This document shows, in pieces, positions 54,109-63,644 of a stretch of DNA of 64,000 nt. Source of the DNA: Caulobacter sp. NIBR2454 (GTDB taxonomy: Bacteria > Pseudomonadota > Alphaproteobacteria > Caulobacterales > Caulobacteraceae). The stretch's first letter is position 1. Each line of letters starts with the position of its first letter. Under the pieces are notes generated by a model. That model worked only from the letters and a program-made list of their open reading frames with translations. It did not search any database and was not told the origin of the DNA. The DNA lies in NCBI RefSeq assembly GCF_027474405.1, contig NZ_CP114871.1, positions 2,055,001 through 2,119,000 of the forward strand. The letters are read 5' to 3'. The position numbers and the translations under genes were made by a program.

Positions 54109-55422
54109 CTATTTCGAACGGTCCGCCAGGGCCTGATACACAAGGCTTCGCGTCTCCGCGTCGAGGCCCGACCCGATCCCGCCGACCCGCTGGATCATGC
54201 CGATGAAGAACAGGTCGTTGGTCGGATCGACCCAGAACCAGGTGCCGGCCGAACCGCCCCAGCTGACGGTCCCCTTCCCCACCGGCGCATTGCCCAGCGC
54301 CGGATCCACCGCCACCGCCACGTTCAGGCCAAAGCCCAGGCCCGGCCCGAAGGGGAACGGGCGGATGCCGTTGGAGGTGACTGTGAAGCTGGCCGGCAGG
54401 TGGTTGGAGCCCATAAGGGCCACCGTCTCAGGCTTCACCAACCGCACGCCGTCCAGTTCACCACCGTTGAGGATCAGCTGGCAGAAGCGCGCATAGTCGC
54501 GGGCCGTGGACACCAGTCCGCCCCCCGCCGACGGCGCGACCGGCGGCTGCAACACGTCGCGATAGGACGGTGTCGGCGGCTCCACCAGGCGTCCCACGCC
54601 GCCGTCGAAGTCGTACAGCGTCGCAAGCCGGCGACGCTTCTCCGGCGGGACGTAGAAGTCGGTGTCGTCCATGCCGAGAGGGGCGAAGATCTTCGTCTTC
54701 ATGAACTCGGGCAGGCTCATGCCCGACAGGCGCTCGACGATATGGCCCTGGATGTCGGTGGCGATGCTATAGCGCCACATCACCCCCGGCTGGCAGAACA
54801 TCGGCAGGGTGGAGATGCGGTTGATCATGTCCGACAGGGAGTCGGAGGACAACACCCCGGCTTCCAGGTAGGCGCGGTCCGGCGGACTGTCCCCGGCCAG
54901 GCCATAGGCGAAACCGGCCGTGTGGGTCATCAGCTCGCGCATGGTCGGCGGGCGCGTCAGGTCCTCGACCTCGGTGATCGCGCCGTTCGGATCGGCGCTC
55001 TTGAACACCTTCAAGTCGGTGAATTCCGGAATGAAGGTGGTGATCGGGTCGTCCAGGCCCCACAGACCCTGCTCATAGAGCATCATCATGGCCAGACCGG
55101 TGACCGGCTTGGTCTCAGACCGGATGCGGAAGATCGCGTCCGTGGTCATCGGATCGCCGAGGTTGATGTCCCGCTGACCATAGGCCTGTAGCGAGACGAT
55201 CTTACCTCGCCTCGCCAGCAGGGTGACCCCGCCGGCGATCTGGTTGCTGGCGATGGTTCGCCGCATGGCGTCGTCCAGCCGCGCCAGGCGGGCGGAGTCG
55301 AAGCCCACGTCCTCAGGACGGCCATGGCTCAAGGTCACCGGCGAGCGGGCGGCCCATGCCTTCCCGCCGCCAAGGCCGAAAAGAGCAGCCAGGGCGCTAA
55401 ACATGACCGCCCTCCGGTTCAT
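54109..55422 (-). CDS. Serine hydrolase of the beta-lactamase class C family (paralogue)
   Basis: 437 residues from ATG 55422, overlapping the parC stop (ATGA). N-terminus [24 protein letters not shown] is a signal with a twin-Arg-like motif. SxxK in FRIRSETKPVTGLAMMMLYEQGLWGLDDP, WRYSIATDIQGHIVERLSG, and SWGGSAGTWFWVDP. Shares long blocks with 52771-54039, so the two arose by duplication. Substrate unknown; the overlap couples it to parC. Confidence 0.88.
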   Translation of the reverse strand: MNRRAVMFSALAALFGLGGGKAWAARSPVTLSHGRPEDVGFDSARLARLDDAMRRTIASNQIAGGVTLLARRGKIVSLQAYGQRDINLGDPMTTDAIFRIRSETKPVTGLAMMMLYEQGLWGLDDPITTFIPEFTDLKVFKSADPNGAITEVEDLTRPPTMRELMTHTAGFAYGLAGDSPPDRAYLEAGVLSSDSLSDMINRISTLPMFCQPGVMWRYSIATDIQGHIVERLSGMSLPEFMKTKIFAPLGMDDTDFYVPPEKRRRLATLYDFDGGVGRLVEPPTPSYRDVLQPPVAPSAGGGLVSTARDYARFCQLILNGGELDGVRLVKPETVALMGSNHLPASFTVTSNGIRPFPFGPGLGFGLNVAVAVDPALGNAPVGKGTVSWGGSAGTWFWVDPTNDLFFIGMIQRVGGIGSGLDAETRSLVYQALADRSK

Positions 55423-57671
55423 TTTGGCCGGAACCGCTTGCTGGTCGGAAAGCCCTTGGGCGCCAGCTTGCCGGCCCCCGCCCGCTTGCCGATCCACTCG
55501 CGCCACTCGCCCCATTCGCGGCGGCGGCCGGCGGTGTCGATCCAGGCGGGCCCGGTTTCCTGATTGAAGACCAGCGTGTCGCGCAGGCCGCCCTCGCGGT
55601 AGGTCTGCAGCTTCACGCCCTTGCCCCGCGGCATTTCCGGCAGCTCTTCCAGCGGGAAGATCAGGATCTTGCCGTTGTCGCCGATCACCGCCACCTCGTC
55701 GCCGGCGGCCTCGATACAGCTCAGCGCGCCCTTGTCATCGACGGTCATCACCTGCTTGCCGGCCCGGCGGTTGGCGATCGCCTCCTCCTCCGGCATCAGG
55801 AAGCCGTATCCAGCCTTGGACGCCATGAAGCGCTTGCGGCCCGGCTTGTGCGGGAAGACGTCGATGATCTTCACCTTGTCGTCCAGGTCGATCATCAGAC
55901 GCAGCGGCTCGCCATGCCCGCGGGCGCTCGGCAGCTTGTCGCAGCCGATGGTGAAGAACCGACCGTCGGAGGCGAAGATCAGCAGCTTGTCGGTGGTCTC
56001 GGCCGGAACGACGAAGCCCAGCTTGTCGCCTTCCTTGAACTTCAGCTCCGACGGGTCCTCAACCTTGCCCTTGGCCGCCCGGATCCAGCCCTTCTCGGAC
56101 AGGATGACCGTAATCGGCTCGCGCGGGATCAGGGCTTCCAGGGCCGCCTCGGTGTCCACCTGCGGCGCGTCGGCGAAGGTCGAGCGGCGCTTGCCCAGCG
56201 CGGTGCCCGGGCCCAGCGTCTCGCGCACGTCGCGCAGGCCCACGCCCACCAGCTTCCACTGCGCTTCGGTGGAGCCGAGCATGGCGACGATGCCGTCGCG
56301 CTCTTCCTCCAGCTCGGCGTGTTCGCGGCGGATCTCCATCTCCTCCAGCTTGGCCAGTTGGCGCAGGCGGGTGTTGAGGATGGCGTCGGCCTGGATTTCG
56401 GTCAGCGCGAAGGCCGCGATCAGCTTCTGTTTTGGCTCGTCCTCATAGCGGACGATCCGGATCACCTCGTCGAGGTTCAGATAGGCGACCAGCAGGCCGG
56501 CCAGGATGTGCAGGCGGGCCTCGATCTTGTCGAGGCGGAAGCGCGCGCGGCGCACCAGCACGTCGCGGCGGTGATCCAGGAACGCCTTCAGCGCCTGCTT
56601 CAGGCCCATGACGCCCGGGGTGCCCCGCGCATCAAGCACGTTCATATTGACCGGGAAGCGTTGCTCCAGGGCCGAGAGCTTGAACAGGCTCTCCATCAGC
56701 ACTTCGGGCTCGACGTTGCGGCTCTTGGGCTCCAGCACCAGGCGCACGTCTTCGGCGCTCTCGTCGCGGACGTCGCCCAGCAGAGCCGCCTTCTTGCTGT
56801 CGATCAGGTCGGCTAGCTGCTCGACCAGATCGGACTTCTTCACCTGATACGGGATCTCGGTGACGACGATCTGGTACGTGCCGCGCCCCGTCTCTTCCTT
56901 CTCCCAGCGCGCGCGGACGCGAACGCCCCCACGGCCGGTCTCGTAGGTTTCAAGCAGGCTGGACTTGGGCTCGACGATGACGCCGCCGGTGGGAAAGTCC
57001 GGACCCAGCACCCGCTCCATCAGGTCCAGAGTCGTCGCATCCGGCCGTTGCAGCAGCACGAGGCACGCGTCGATCAGCTCGGCCGCGTTGTGCGGCGGGA
57101 TCGAGGTCGCCATGCCCACGGCGATGCCCGAAGAGCCGTTGGCCAGCAGGTTCGGAAAGCCCGACGGCAGCACCGTCGGCTCTTCGTCCTGGCCGTCATA
57201 GGTGGGGCGGAAATCGACGGCGTTCTCGTTGATGCCGTCGAGCAGAAGCGTCGCCGCCTCGGTCATCCGGCATTCGGTGTAGCGCATGGCCGCGGCGTTA
57301 TCGCCGTCGATATTGCCGAAGTTGCCCTGCCCCTCGACCAGCGGCACGCGCTGGGCGAAATCCTGGGCAAGGCGGACCAGGGCGTCATAGATCGACTGGT
57401 CGCCGTGGGGGTGGAAGTTACCCATCACCTCCCCGACCACCTTGGCGCACTTGCGCGCGGCGGCCTCGGGGTTCAGGCGCATGTTGTGCATGGCGTAGAG
57501 CACGCGCCGGTGGACGGGCTTCAGCCCGTCGCGCACGTCCGGCAGGGCCCGCGAACTGATCGTCGACAGGGCATAGGCCAGGTAGCGCTTCGAAAGCGCT
57601 TCGCTGAGCGGCTCTTCGATGATGCGGTCGTCGCCGCCGTCACCGCCAGGGGGGAGGAAAGGCTTGTTCAT
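55419..57671 (-). CDS. parC: DNA topoisomerase IV subunit A
   Basis: 750 residues. ParC/GyrA features: [43 protein letters not shown], the catalytic tyrosine in [18 protein letters not shown], and a C-terminal beta-pinwheel (~500-740). The GyrA-box QRRGGKG is absent, as expected for ParC. Decatenates chromosomes. parE is not adjacent. Confidence 0.95.
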   Translation of the reverse strand: MNKPFLPPGGDGGDDRIIEEPLSEALSKRYLAYALSTISSRALPDVRDGLKPVHRRVLYAMHNMRLNPEAAARKCAKVVGEVMGNFHPHGDQSIYDALVRLAQDFAQRVPLVEGQGNFGNIDGDNAAAMRYTECRMTEAATLLLDGINENAVDFRPTYDGQDEEPTVLPSGFPNLLANGSSGIAVGMATSIPPHNAAELIDACLVLLQRPDATTLDLMERVLGPDFPTGGVIVEPKSSLLETYETGRGGVRVRARWEKEETGRGTYQIVVTEIPYQVKKSDLVEQLADLIDSKKAALLGDVRDESAEDVRLVLEPKSRNVEPEVLMESLFKLSALEQRFPVNMNVLDARGTPGVMGLKQALKAFLDHRRDVLVRRARFRLDKIEARLHILAGLLVAYLNLDEVIRIVRYEDEPKQKLIAAFALTEIQADAILNTRLRQLAKLEEMEIRREHAELEEERDGIVAMLGSTEAQWKLVGVGLRDVRETLGPGTALGKRRSTFADAPQVDTEAALEALIPREPITVILSEKGWIRAAKGKVEDPSELKFKEGDKLGFVVPAETTDKLLIFASDGRFFTIGCDKLPSARGHGEPLRLMIDLDDKVKIIDVFPHKPGRKRFMASKAGYGFLMPEEEAIANRRAGKQVMTVDDKGALSCIEAAGDEVAVIGDNGKILIFPLEELPEMPRGKGVKLQTYREGGLRDTLVFNQETGPAWIDTAGRRREWGEWREWIGKRAGAGKLAPKGFPTSKRFRPK

Positions 57672-57750
57672 TTCGAATCGTGGTCCGTGCGAACCGCCTA
57701 TTTAATCGGGCTGAGCGGCCTTGTCCCCCAAGGACGGCCACGACGGGGCG

Positions 57751-58359
57751 TCAAATCGCCCTCCGCAGCTCCAGACCGCCGCAAAGCATCAGCACGGCGC
57801 CGGAAATCCGGTCGATCCAGCGTCGGGCGCGGATGCCGATCGCGTGACGGAAGATCGAAACGCCGGCGACGATCACGCACCACCACAGCATCGATCCCGC
57901 CACCACGCCCGAAGTCGTCAGGACCGCCGCCGAAGGACTGAACCCGCTCTTGGGCGCCAGGGCCGCGAAGATCGCCGCGAACATGATGATGGTGGGCGGA
58001 TTGGTCAGGGTCAGCAGCAGGGCCGAGCCCAGCGCCTTGGGCCAGGCGGCGTGCAGCCCTGGCGCGGCTTCCGCATCGGTCTTGCGCCAGAACGACCTTA
58101 GGCCCAGCCAGATCAGGAACAGCCCGGCGGCCAGGTGCAGGGGCTTCTCGTATTCCAGCATGAAGGCCGAGATGCCGGCGAAGCCCAGGGCCGCCACGGC
58201 TGCATAGAGTCCATCGCCCAGGGCGATGCCCGCTCCCGTGGCCAGGCCAGGCCGCCAGCCGTCGGTCAGGCTGCGCCGCATGCACAGCAGGCTCATGGGT
58301 CCCACGGGAGCGGCCACGGCCAGGCCGATCCCCATGGCTTTCAGGAACAGAAGTGACAT
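57751..58359 (-). CDS. LysE-family amino-acid exporter
   Basis: 202 residues from ATG 58359. Six transmembrane segments with the family's opening GIGLAVAAPVGPMSLLCMRRSL and GAGIALGDGLYAAVAALG, then TLTNPPTIIMFAAIF. RhtB/LysE proteins export amino acids or their derivatives through the inner membrane; the substrate is not readable. 79 bases upstream of parC's start on its side, in the same direction as the genes on either side. Confidence 0.9.
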   Translation of the reverse strand: MSLLFLKAMGIGLAVAAPVGPMSLLCMRRSLTDGWRPGLATGAGIALGDGLYAAVAALGFAGISAFMLEYEKPLHLAAGLFLIWLGLRSFWRKTDAEAAPGLHAAWPKALGSALLLTLTNPPTIIMFAAIFAALAPKSGFSPSAAVLTTSGVVAGSMLWWCVIVAGVSIFRHAIGIRARRWIDRISGAVLMLCGGLELRRAI

Positions 58360-58388
58360 TGATTTCAATCCTTTGCGCGCAAATGCGA

Positions 58389-58417
58389 AAAGCCCCGCGA
58401 CGGCGTCGCGGGGCTTT
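58389..58417. terminator. Strong hairpin between ggt and the LysE-family gene
   Basis: AAAGCCCCGCGAC (58389-58401), GGC loop, GTCGCGGGGCTTT (58405-58417): perfect 13-bp stem. On the minus strand it follows the ggt stop by about 180 bases and ends in TTTTCGC. Suits the ggt transcript; the T-run is short. Confidence 0.75.
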
Positions 58418-58599
58418 CGGGTTCTTGTGGAGGTTTGGAGTGCGCGGCCTCTAGCGGCCGTCGTCTCTCCTGCTTCCCACGCGCCCAAACGCCGCCGCGC
58501 CGCCGGTCTGGCGACGTTGCTGCTGCTGGGTCTGTTGTTTCGCGGTGCGAAGCATGACCGTGCTCATAACCGAGATATCGGGGTTCTCAAAGCCGTCCC

Positions 58600-60300
58600 T
58601 CAATAACCCGCCGCCAGCCCGCCCCGGCGAGGATCGGCGATGCCGATCAGCGAGCCGTCCGGCTGACGGGCGACCGCATGGATCGACCCGAAGTGCCAGT
58701 TGTAGGGCGTGGTCACCTTCACCGTGACGCCATAGTGCGCCTTCATGTCGGCTCGGGTCTGGTCGGACAGCCGCCCCTCGATGGTCAGCGGCCGGGCCGC
58801 CTGCGCGCCCTGGAACCGAGGCGCATCCACCGCCTGTTCCAGCGACATGCCATAACCGAGGTGATTGATCAGGGTCAGCGCCACGGCGCGGGAGGTCAGG
58901 CCCGGCGAGCCGAGCGCCAGGGCGGGCGCCCCGCCCTTGGCCACCATGGTGGGCGGGAAACCGCCGACCACCCGACGCCCCTCGCCCAGGTTCTTGCCCG
59001 GGAAGTAGTTGCCGCTGTTGACCACCACCCCGTCCACCACGAGACCGGTGGCGAAGGTCGTGCCTTTGACGCTGTGGGTCAGGGACACGACGTTGCCGTC
59101 CTTGTCGGCGACGACGATGTGGTCGGTGTCCGAGGCGTGTGGGTCGCTGTGGTCGAACCCGCCGGCCAGGCTGAAGCCGCCGGCCTGCGCTGTCTTGCCG
59201 GTGATCGCGGCCTTGGGCATGGCGCCGTCGATCAGGCCGGTCAGCTGCGCGGCGAAGCTCTTGGACAGCAGGATGTCGCTGGGCACGTCGAACGACACCG
59301 GGTCCTGGATGTAGGCGTCGGTCAGGTCCTCGGCGAAGGCGAAGGCCTGACGAAGGCGGTAGAGGCTGTCGGCCGACTGCGTGTAGTGCCCCATCGCTTT
59401 GAAGTCCCAGGGCTCGGCGATGTTCAGCACCATGGCGATCAGCGATCCCGCCGTACCGGGCGGCGGCGAGGAGATGATCTCGTGTCCCTTGAAGCTCGAC
59501 TTCAGGGGCTCTTCCCAACGCACCTTGTAGCCGGCCATCTCCTCAACGGTGATCGACCCGCCGGTGCGCTGGACCTCGGCCACGAACTTGCGCGCCCAGT
59601 CGCCCTTGTAGAAGTAGTCCGGTCCCTCGGCGGCCAGGCGGCGCATGGTGGCGGCCAGACGTGGCCGGGTCACCGTGGTCCCGACCGGCGGCACATAGCC
59701 CTTGGGCAGGAACTCCTCGCGGCCCGACGGATAGGCCGACAGCCGGGTCATCGCCGCGTCGGCCATCTCGCCATAGAGGAAGGAGTACATGGGAAAGCCG
59801 TTCTCCGCGAGGCGGATGGACGGCTCGAAATACTGGCTCCACTTCAGCGTTCCGAACCGGTCGGCGGCGGCTTTCAGGCCCGCCACCTCGCCTGGAACCG
59901 CGACAAGGCTGCCCGAGGTCGCCTCGACTCCCGAGCCGCCGCCGGTAACCTGCGCCCAGCCGGCGACGATCGGCGCGCCCTTGGCGGTATGGTCCAACTC
60001 AGCGTCCAGATAGTGATACTGGCCCGTCTTGGCGTCGTAATAGAGCGCCGACAGCGCCCCGGCCAAGGTGACCATCTGGGGCTCGACCACACTTTGCATG
60101 ATCGCTCCGGTCAGTGCCGCATCCATGGCGTTGCCGCCGCGCTTGAGCACATCCAGCATGGCCTGCGTGACCAGCGGATGACCTGAGGAAGCCATGGCCT
60201 TCGGCGCATGAGCAGCCGGCTTGGCGCCCTGCTCCTGCGCCGCCGCGACGCTGCTCCCCAGAACCAGCGCCACGCCAGCGGCCATCAAACGCTTCAACAT
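58600..60300 (-). CDS. ggt: Gamma-glutamyltranspeptidase
   Basis: 566 residues from ATG 60300 with GGGGGACG upstream. Signal peptide to AAAQ. Large subunit: MASSGHPLVTQAMLDVLKRGGNAMDAALT. The autocleavage site is at SDTDHIVVADKDGNVVSLTHSVKG, where the first Thr takes the place of the nucleophile; the usual T-T-H reads T-D-H here. GGKGG-type G-E-RR-VVGGFPPTMVAKGGAP follows. Periplasmic glutathione and gamma-glutamyl peptide hydrolysis. Confidence 0.9.
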   Translation of the reverse strand: MLKRLMAAGVALVLGSSVAAAQEQGAKPAAHAPKAMASSGHPLVTQAMLDVLKRGGNAMDAALTGAIMQSVVEPQMVTLAGALSALYYDAKTGQYHYLDAELDHTAKGAPIVAGWAQVTGGGSGVEATSGSLVAVPGEVAGLKAAADRFGTLKWSQYFEPSIRLAENGFPMYSFLYGEMADAAMTRLSAYPSGREEFLPKGYVPPVGTTVTRPRLAATMRRLAAEGPDYFYKGDWARKFVAEVQRTGGSITVEEMAGYKVRWEEPLKSSFKGHEIISSPPPGTAGSLIAMVLNIAEPWDFKAMGHYTQSADSLYRLRQAFAFAEDLTDAYIQDPVSFDVPSDILLSKSFAAQLTGLIDGAMPKAAITGKTAQAGGFSLAGGFDHSDPHASDTDHIVVADKDGNVVSLTHSVKGTTFATGLVVDGVVVNSGNYFPGKNLGEGRRVVGGFPPTMVAKGGAPALALGSPGLTSRAVALTLINHLGYGMSLEQAVDAPRFQGAQAARPLTIEGRLSDQTRADMKAHYGVTVKVTTPYNWHFGSIHAVARQPDGSLIGIADPRRGGLAAGY

Positions 60301-60404
60301 GCTTCGTCCCCCTAGACACATTCAGGCATGCTGCAGGTCGCGGAGGTATGGGCGCAATATGTAACGTCGCTATGCGCGCTCAATTGCGTGATGCGCCCAT
60401 CACC

Positions 60405-61589
60405 TCATCTGGCGCACTTGGTTCCCGGCCGGATGAACGCCGACAGGTCGATAGCCTGGCCCATGGCCTCATACCCCTGATCATTGGGGTGCAGCCGGTC
60501 GTCGCGCCCGAAATCCCGTCTCAGCGCCAGGGGATTGGCCGGATCGCGCGTCGCCTTGTCGAAGTCCGCCACCGCGTCGAATTCGCCGCTGTCGCGGATG
60601 AAGGCGTTGACGGTCTGTCGCGAGGCTTCGGAACGCTCGTCGAAACGTTCGGAGCCGGCGAATCCGGTGAGCGTCCCCCCCATCACCTTGATCCCGCGCA
60701 GATGCAGGCGGCTGATCACCTGCCGATAGGCGGCGATCACTTCTTCTGGGCTGCGGCCCACATTGGCGGGATTTCCGTCGTGGCGGATGTCGTTGATGCC
60801 CTCGATCAGGATCACATGGGTTACGCCCGGCAGGGACAGCACGTCGCGGTCCAGCCGGGCGCGAACGTTGGGGCTGCGGCCGTCGCGGACCACCTGGTTG
60901 CCGCTGATGCCCGCGTTCACGACCACGAAAGCTCCAGGACAGGCCGCCTCAAGGCGACGGCCAAGGACCGAGGGCCAGTCCTTGTCGGCCCCAAGGGTCG
61001 ATGTCGCGCCTTCGGTGATGGAGTCACCCAGCGCCACAATCACCGCCGGCGGCTTGTCCGTCAGGGCGTAAACCGCCGAGACGAAGCTTTGTCGCCGTTC
61101 AAGCGGCGCATCTGACGACACCGCCGCCTTCCCAGCCCCTAGCCGCACCGCCGTGCGCCGCACCACGCCCCGGACGGGGCCTGGCGCGTGCAAAGTGACG
61201 GTCAACAGGTCGGCGCGTTTGACCGCGATCGGCAGCGGATCGCTGACCAGGGCGACCCCGACCGGAACGACGATGTCGCGCGCGCCCCCGAAGGTGACGG
61301 GCAGCGTCTTGCCGTCGGGGCCCGCGGCGGTCATGCCGTCCAGCGTTAGCGGCTGCTGGCCCACCTCGTTGCTGATGCGCAGGCGGACGGCCTGCGCCGC
61401 CACACCCATGCGGATGTCCTGGCGAATGGTCTGGTCCAGATAGCCCAGCGGCGCGTCGGGCGTGCCGTCGAAACGCGCCGGCGCAGCCGAAGCGGTCCAG
61501 GCGGGCCGCCACTCCGCCGCCTTCTGGGCGACGGCGGGCGAGCCGGCCAGCGCCAGCAAAAGCGCGATCGCGACCGGCCCGCGGCGCAT
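60405..61589 (-). CDS. SGNH/GDSL-family hydrolase, exported
   Basis: 394 residues from ATG 61589 (overlaps the SDR stop as TGATG). Signal peptide to AVA. N-terminal ~170 residues are a beta-rich domain (RLRISNEVGQQPLTLDG). The SGNH domain follows: GDSITEG (block I, Ser), GISGNQV, EGINDIRHDG (block III, G-x-N-D) and DRLHPNDQGYEAM (block V, D-x-x-H). Such two-domain enzymes are esterases active on polysaccharide acetyl groups; position beside sugar-acid genes fits, but this is inferred. Confidence 0.88.
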   Translation of the reverse strand: MRRGPVAIALLLALAGSPAVAQKAAEWRPAWTASAAPARFDGTPDAPLGYLDQTIRQDIRMGVAAQAVRLRISNEVGQQPLTLDGMTAAGPDGKTLPVTFGGARDIVVPVGVALVSDPLPIAVKRADLLTVTLHAPGPVRGVVRRTAVRLGAGKAAVSSDAPLERRQSFVSAVYALTDKPPAVIVALGDSITEGATSTLGADKDWPSVLGRRLEAACPGAFVVVNAGISGNQVVRDGRSPNVRARLDRDVLSLPGVTHVILIEGINDIRHDGNPANVGRSPEEVIAAYRQVISRLHLRGIKVMGGTLTGFAGSERFDERSEASRQTVNAFIRDSGEFDAVADFDKATRDPANPLALRRDFGRDDRLHPNDQGYEAMGQAIDLSAFIRPGTKCAR

Positions 61590-62341
61590 CACGAGAAGAA
61601 CATCCCGCCGTTGATGTCCAGGTTCACGCCGGTGACGAAGGCCGCCGCGTCCGAGGCCAGATAGGCCACCGTCTCGGCGACTTCTTCGGGCCGTCCCTGA
61701 CGACGCAGCGGGGTGTTGCCCGCCACCGCCGTGCGAACTTCCGGCTTGGTGAAGATGTCGTGGAAGCTGGTGGCGATCATGCCCGGGCACAGGCTGTTGA
61801 CCCGCACACCCTTGGGGCCCAGCTCCTTGGCCATCGAGCGGGTGAAGGTCATCACCGCGCCCTTGGACGTCGCATAGATCGAGGCGCCCGGACCGCCGCC
61901 GTCACGGCCGGCCTGGGACGAGAAGTTGATGATGGAGGACCCCTCCGGCATCAGCGGCGCCACCGCCCGGGTCATCAGGTAGGTCGACTTCAGGTTTAGG
62001 GTCATCACCTTGTCGAAGAAGGCCTCGTCGATGTCGGCCAGGGGCCGTCGCTCGACCATGCCGCCCGCTAGGTTGACCAGGATGTGGACCTGCTCGCCGT
62101 AAGCGGCTTGGGCCGCCGCGACCAACGAAGCCGAGCCCTCGGCCGTCGTGACGTCGGCGCGATGCACGATGGCCTCGCCGCCGGCCGCCTTGATGCTCGC
62201 CAGCGTCTCGGCCGCGCTGGCCTCGTCGTTGGCGAAGTTGATCACGACTTTCGCGCCTTCACGGGCGAGCACGCGGGAGACGTCACGGCCGATGTCGCGG
62301 CCACCGCCGGTGACGATGGCGACCTTGTCCTTGAGGCGCAT
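61589..62341 (-). CDS. SDR-family oxidoreductase (possible uronate reductase)
   Basis: 250 residues. Classical SDR: VAIVTGGGRDIGRDVSR, catalytic Ser in IINFSSQAGRDG, Y-x-x-x-K in SIYATSKGAVM, and the NGGMF end. The RDIGRD motif and neighbours (lyase tail, hexuronate-type MFS) point to reduction of 4-deoxy-erythro-hexoseulose uronate or a KduD-like role, but this is from context. Its ATG directly follows the MFS stop. Confidence 0.85.
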   Translation of the reverse strand: MRLKDKVAIVTGGGRDIGRDVSRVLAREGAKVVINFANDEASAAETLASIKAAGGEAIVHRADVTTAEGSASLVAAAQAAYGEQVHILVNLAGGMVERRPLADIDEAFFDKVMTLNLKSTYLMTRAVAPLMPEGSSIINFSSQAGRDGGGPGASIYATSKGAVMTFTRSMAKELGPKGVRVNSLCPGMIATSFHDIFTKPEVRTAVAGNTPLRRQGRPEEVAETVAYLASDAAAFVTGVNLDINGGMFFS

Positions 62342-63634
62342 TCAGGTGTCCTTCAGAGCAGTAGGGGTGGTCGCCTGGACCGGCGCGATGCGACCGGTGA
62401 CGAACCACAGGGAGAGGATGGAAAGAGGAACCAGGGCCGCGACCAGGATGAAGATCGGGCCGTAGGAGACCTTGGTCATGGCGGGCACCAGCCAGGTGGT
62501 GATCAAGGTGCCGGCTACCGCCGCCATGCCCCCGATGCCGGCCAGCGATCCCACCGAACGACCGTCGAACAGGTCGCCGGGAATGGTCTGGATGTTGCCG
62601 ATGGCGACCTGGAAGCCGAACAGCACGCCAGCGATGACCAGGACCGCGAGTGTCGGATCGGTCATGCTAGGCGCCACGATCAGGCAAGGCGTCATGATCA
62701 GGCCGCCCAGGGTGACGGTCAGCTTGCGCGCCATGCCGGGCGAGCGGCCCGACTGGATCAGTTGGCCCGACAGCCAGCCGCCCACCATGCTGCCGATCAT
62801 CGCCCCGACGTACGGAACCCAGGCGAAGATTCCGATCTGCTTGATGTCGAAATTGAAGGTCTCGGCCAGGTAGATCGGCAGCCACGAGACGAACAGCCAC
62901 CAGATCGGATCGAGGAAAAAGCGCGACAGGATCACGCCCCAGCTTTGCCGATGCGACAGGAGCTGACGCATGGTCGGGACATAGACCGGCGGCGGAGGCG
63001 CGTCGGCGGCTTGCGCCAAGGGCTTGTCGAGGATGAGGGCCCGCTCGGCCGCGCTCACCCAGGGGTGTCGATCGGGGCCGGCGCGATAGATCACCAGCCA
63101 GGGCAGAAGCCAGACAAAGCCCAGGACGCCGACCAGAAGGAAGGTCCCTTTCCAGCCGATCGCCAGGAAGATGAGCGCGATCAGGGGCGCCGAGACGATC
63201 GCGCCTATCGAGGCCCCCGCATTGAATATGCCTTGGGCCAGAGCGCGCTCTCGGGCGGGAAACCACTCGGCGTTGGCCTTGACCGCGCCGGGCCAGGCGC
63301 CGGCCTCGCTGATCCCCAGCATGGCGCGGAAGATGCTGAAGGAGGCGACCGAGCTGGCCAGGGCGTGCAGCGCGATGGAGATCGACCAGACCCCGATCGA
63401 CAGCGCGAAGCCCAGCCGCACGCCGATGGCGTCGAACAGCTTGCCGAAGACGAACTGCCCCAAGGCGTAGAAGAGCATGAAGATCGTGACCAGAAGGGCG
63501 TAGTCCTCCTTGGTCGCGCCGACCTCGGGCGCGATCTCGGGCCACATCACCGCCAGGGCGTTTCGGTCGATGTAGTTGACCACCGTGGCGATCGCGATCA
63601 GGCCGATGATGACCCACCTCATGCCGGATTTCAT
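62342..63634 (-). CDS. MFS transporter, hexuronate (ExuT/ACS) type
   Basis: 430 residues from ATG 63634, six bases after GAGGAG; the ATG at 63640 abuts it. Twelve transmembrane segments: MRWVIIGLIAIATVVNYIDR, R-GFALSIGVWSISIALHAL, GISEAGAWPGAVKANAEWFP and AFARERALAQGIFNAGA-like blocks typical of the anion:cation symporter family. Imports a uronate or oligouronide at the inner membrane. Eleven bases or so after the lyase gene, then the SDR gene. Confidence 0.9.
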   Translation of the reverse strand: MKSGMRWVIIGLIAIATVVNYIDRNALAVMWPEIAPEVGATKEDYALLVTIFMLFYALGQFVFGKLFDAIGVRLGFALSIGVWSISIALHALASSVASFSIFRAMLGISEAGAWPGAVKANAEWFPARERALAQGIFNAGASIGAIVSAPLIALIFLAIGWKGTFLLVGVLGFVWLLPWLVIYRAGPDRHPWVSAAERALILDKPLAQAADAPPPPVYVPTMRQLLSHRQSWGVILSRFFLDPIWWLFVSWLPIYLAETFNFDIKQIGIFAWVPYVGAMIGSMVGGWLSGQLIQSGRSPGMARKLTVTLGGLIMTPCLIVAPSMTDPTLAVLVIAGVLFGFQVAIGNIQTIPGDLFDGRSVGSLAGIGGMAAVAGTLITTWLVPAMTKVSYGPIFILVAALVPLSILSLWFVTGRIAPVQATTPTALKDT

Positions 63635-63644
63635 GGTCATCTCC

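Noticed and set aside
53044..55191. A 715-codon open frame opposite the two beta-lactamase-fold genes
   Set aside because: Antisense shadow of the real genes, with low-complexity composition and no domain.
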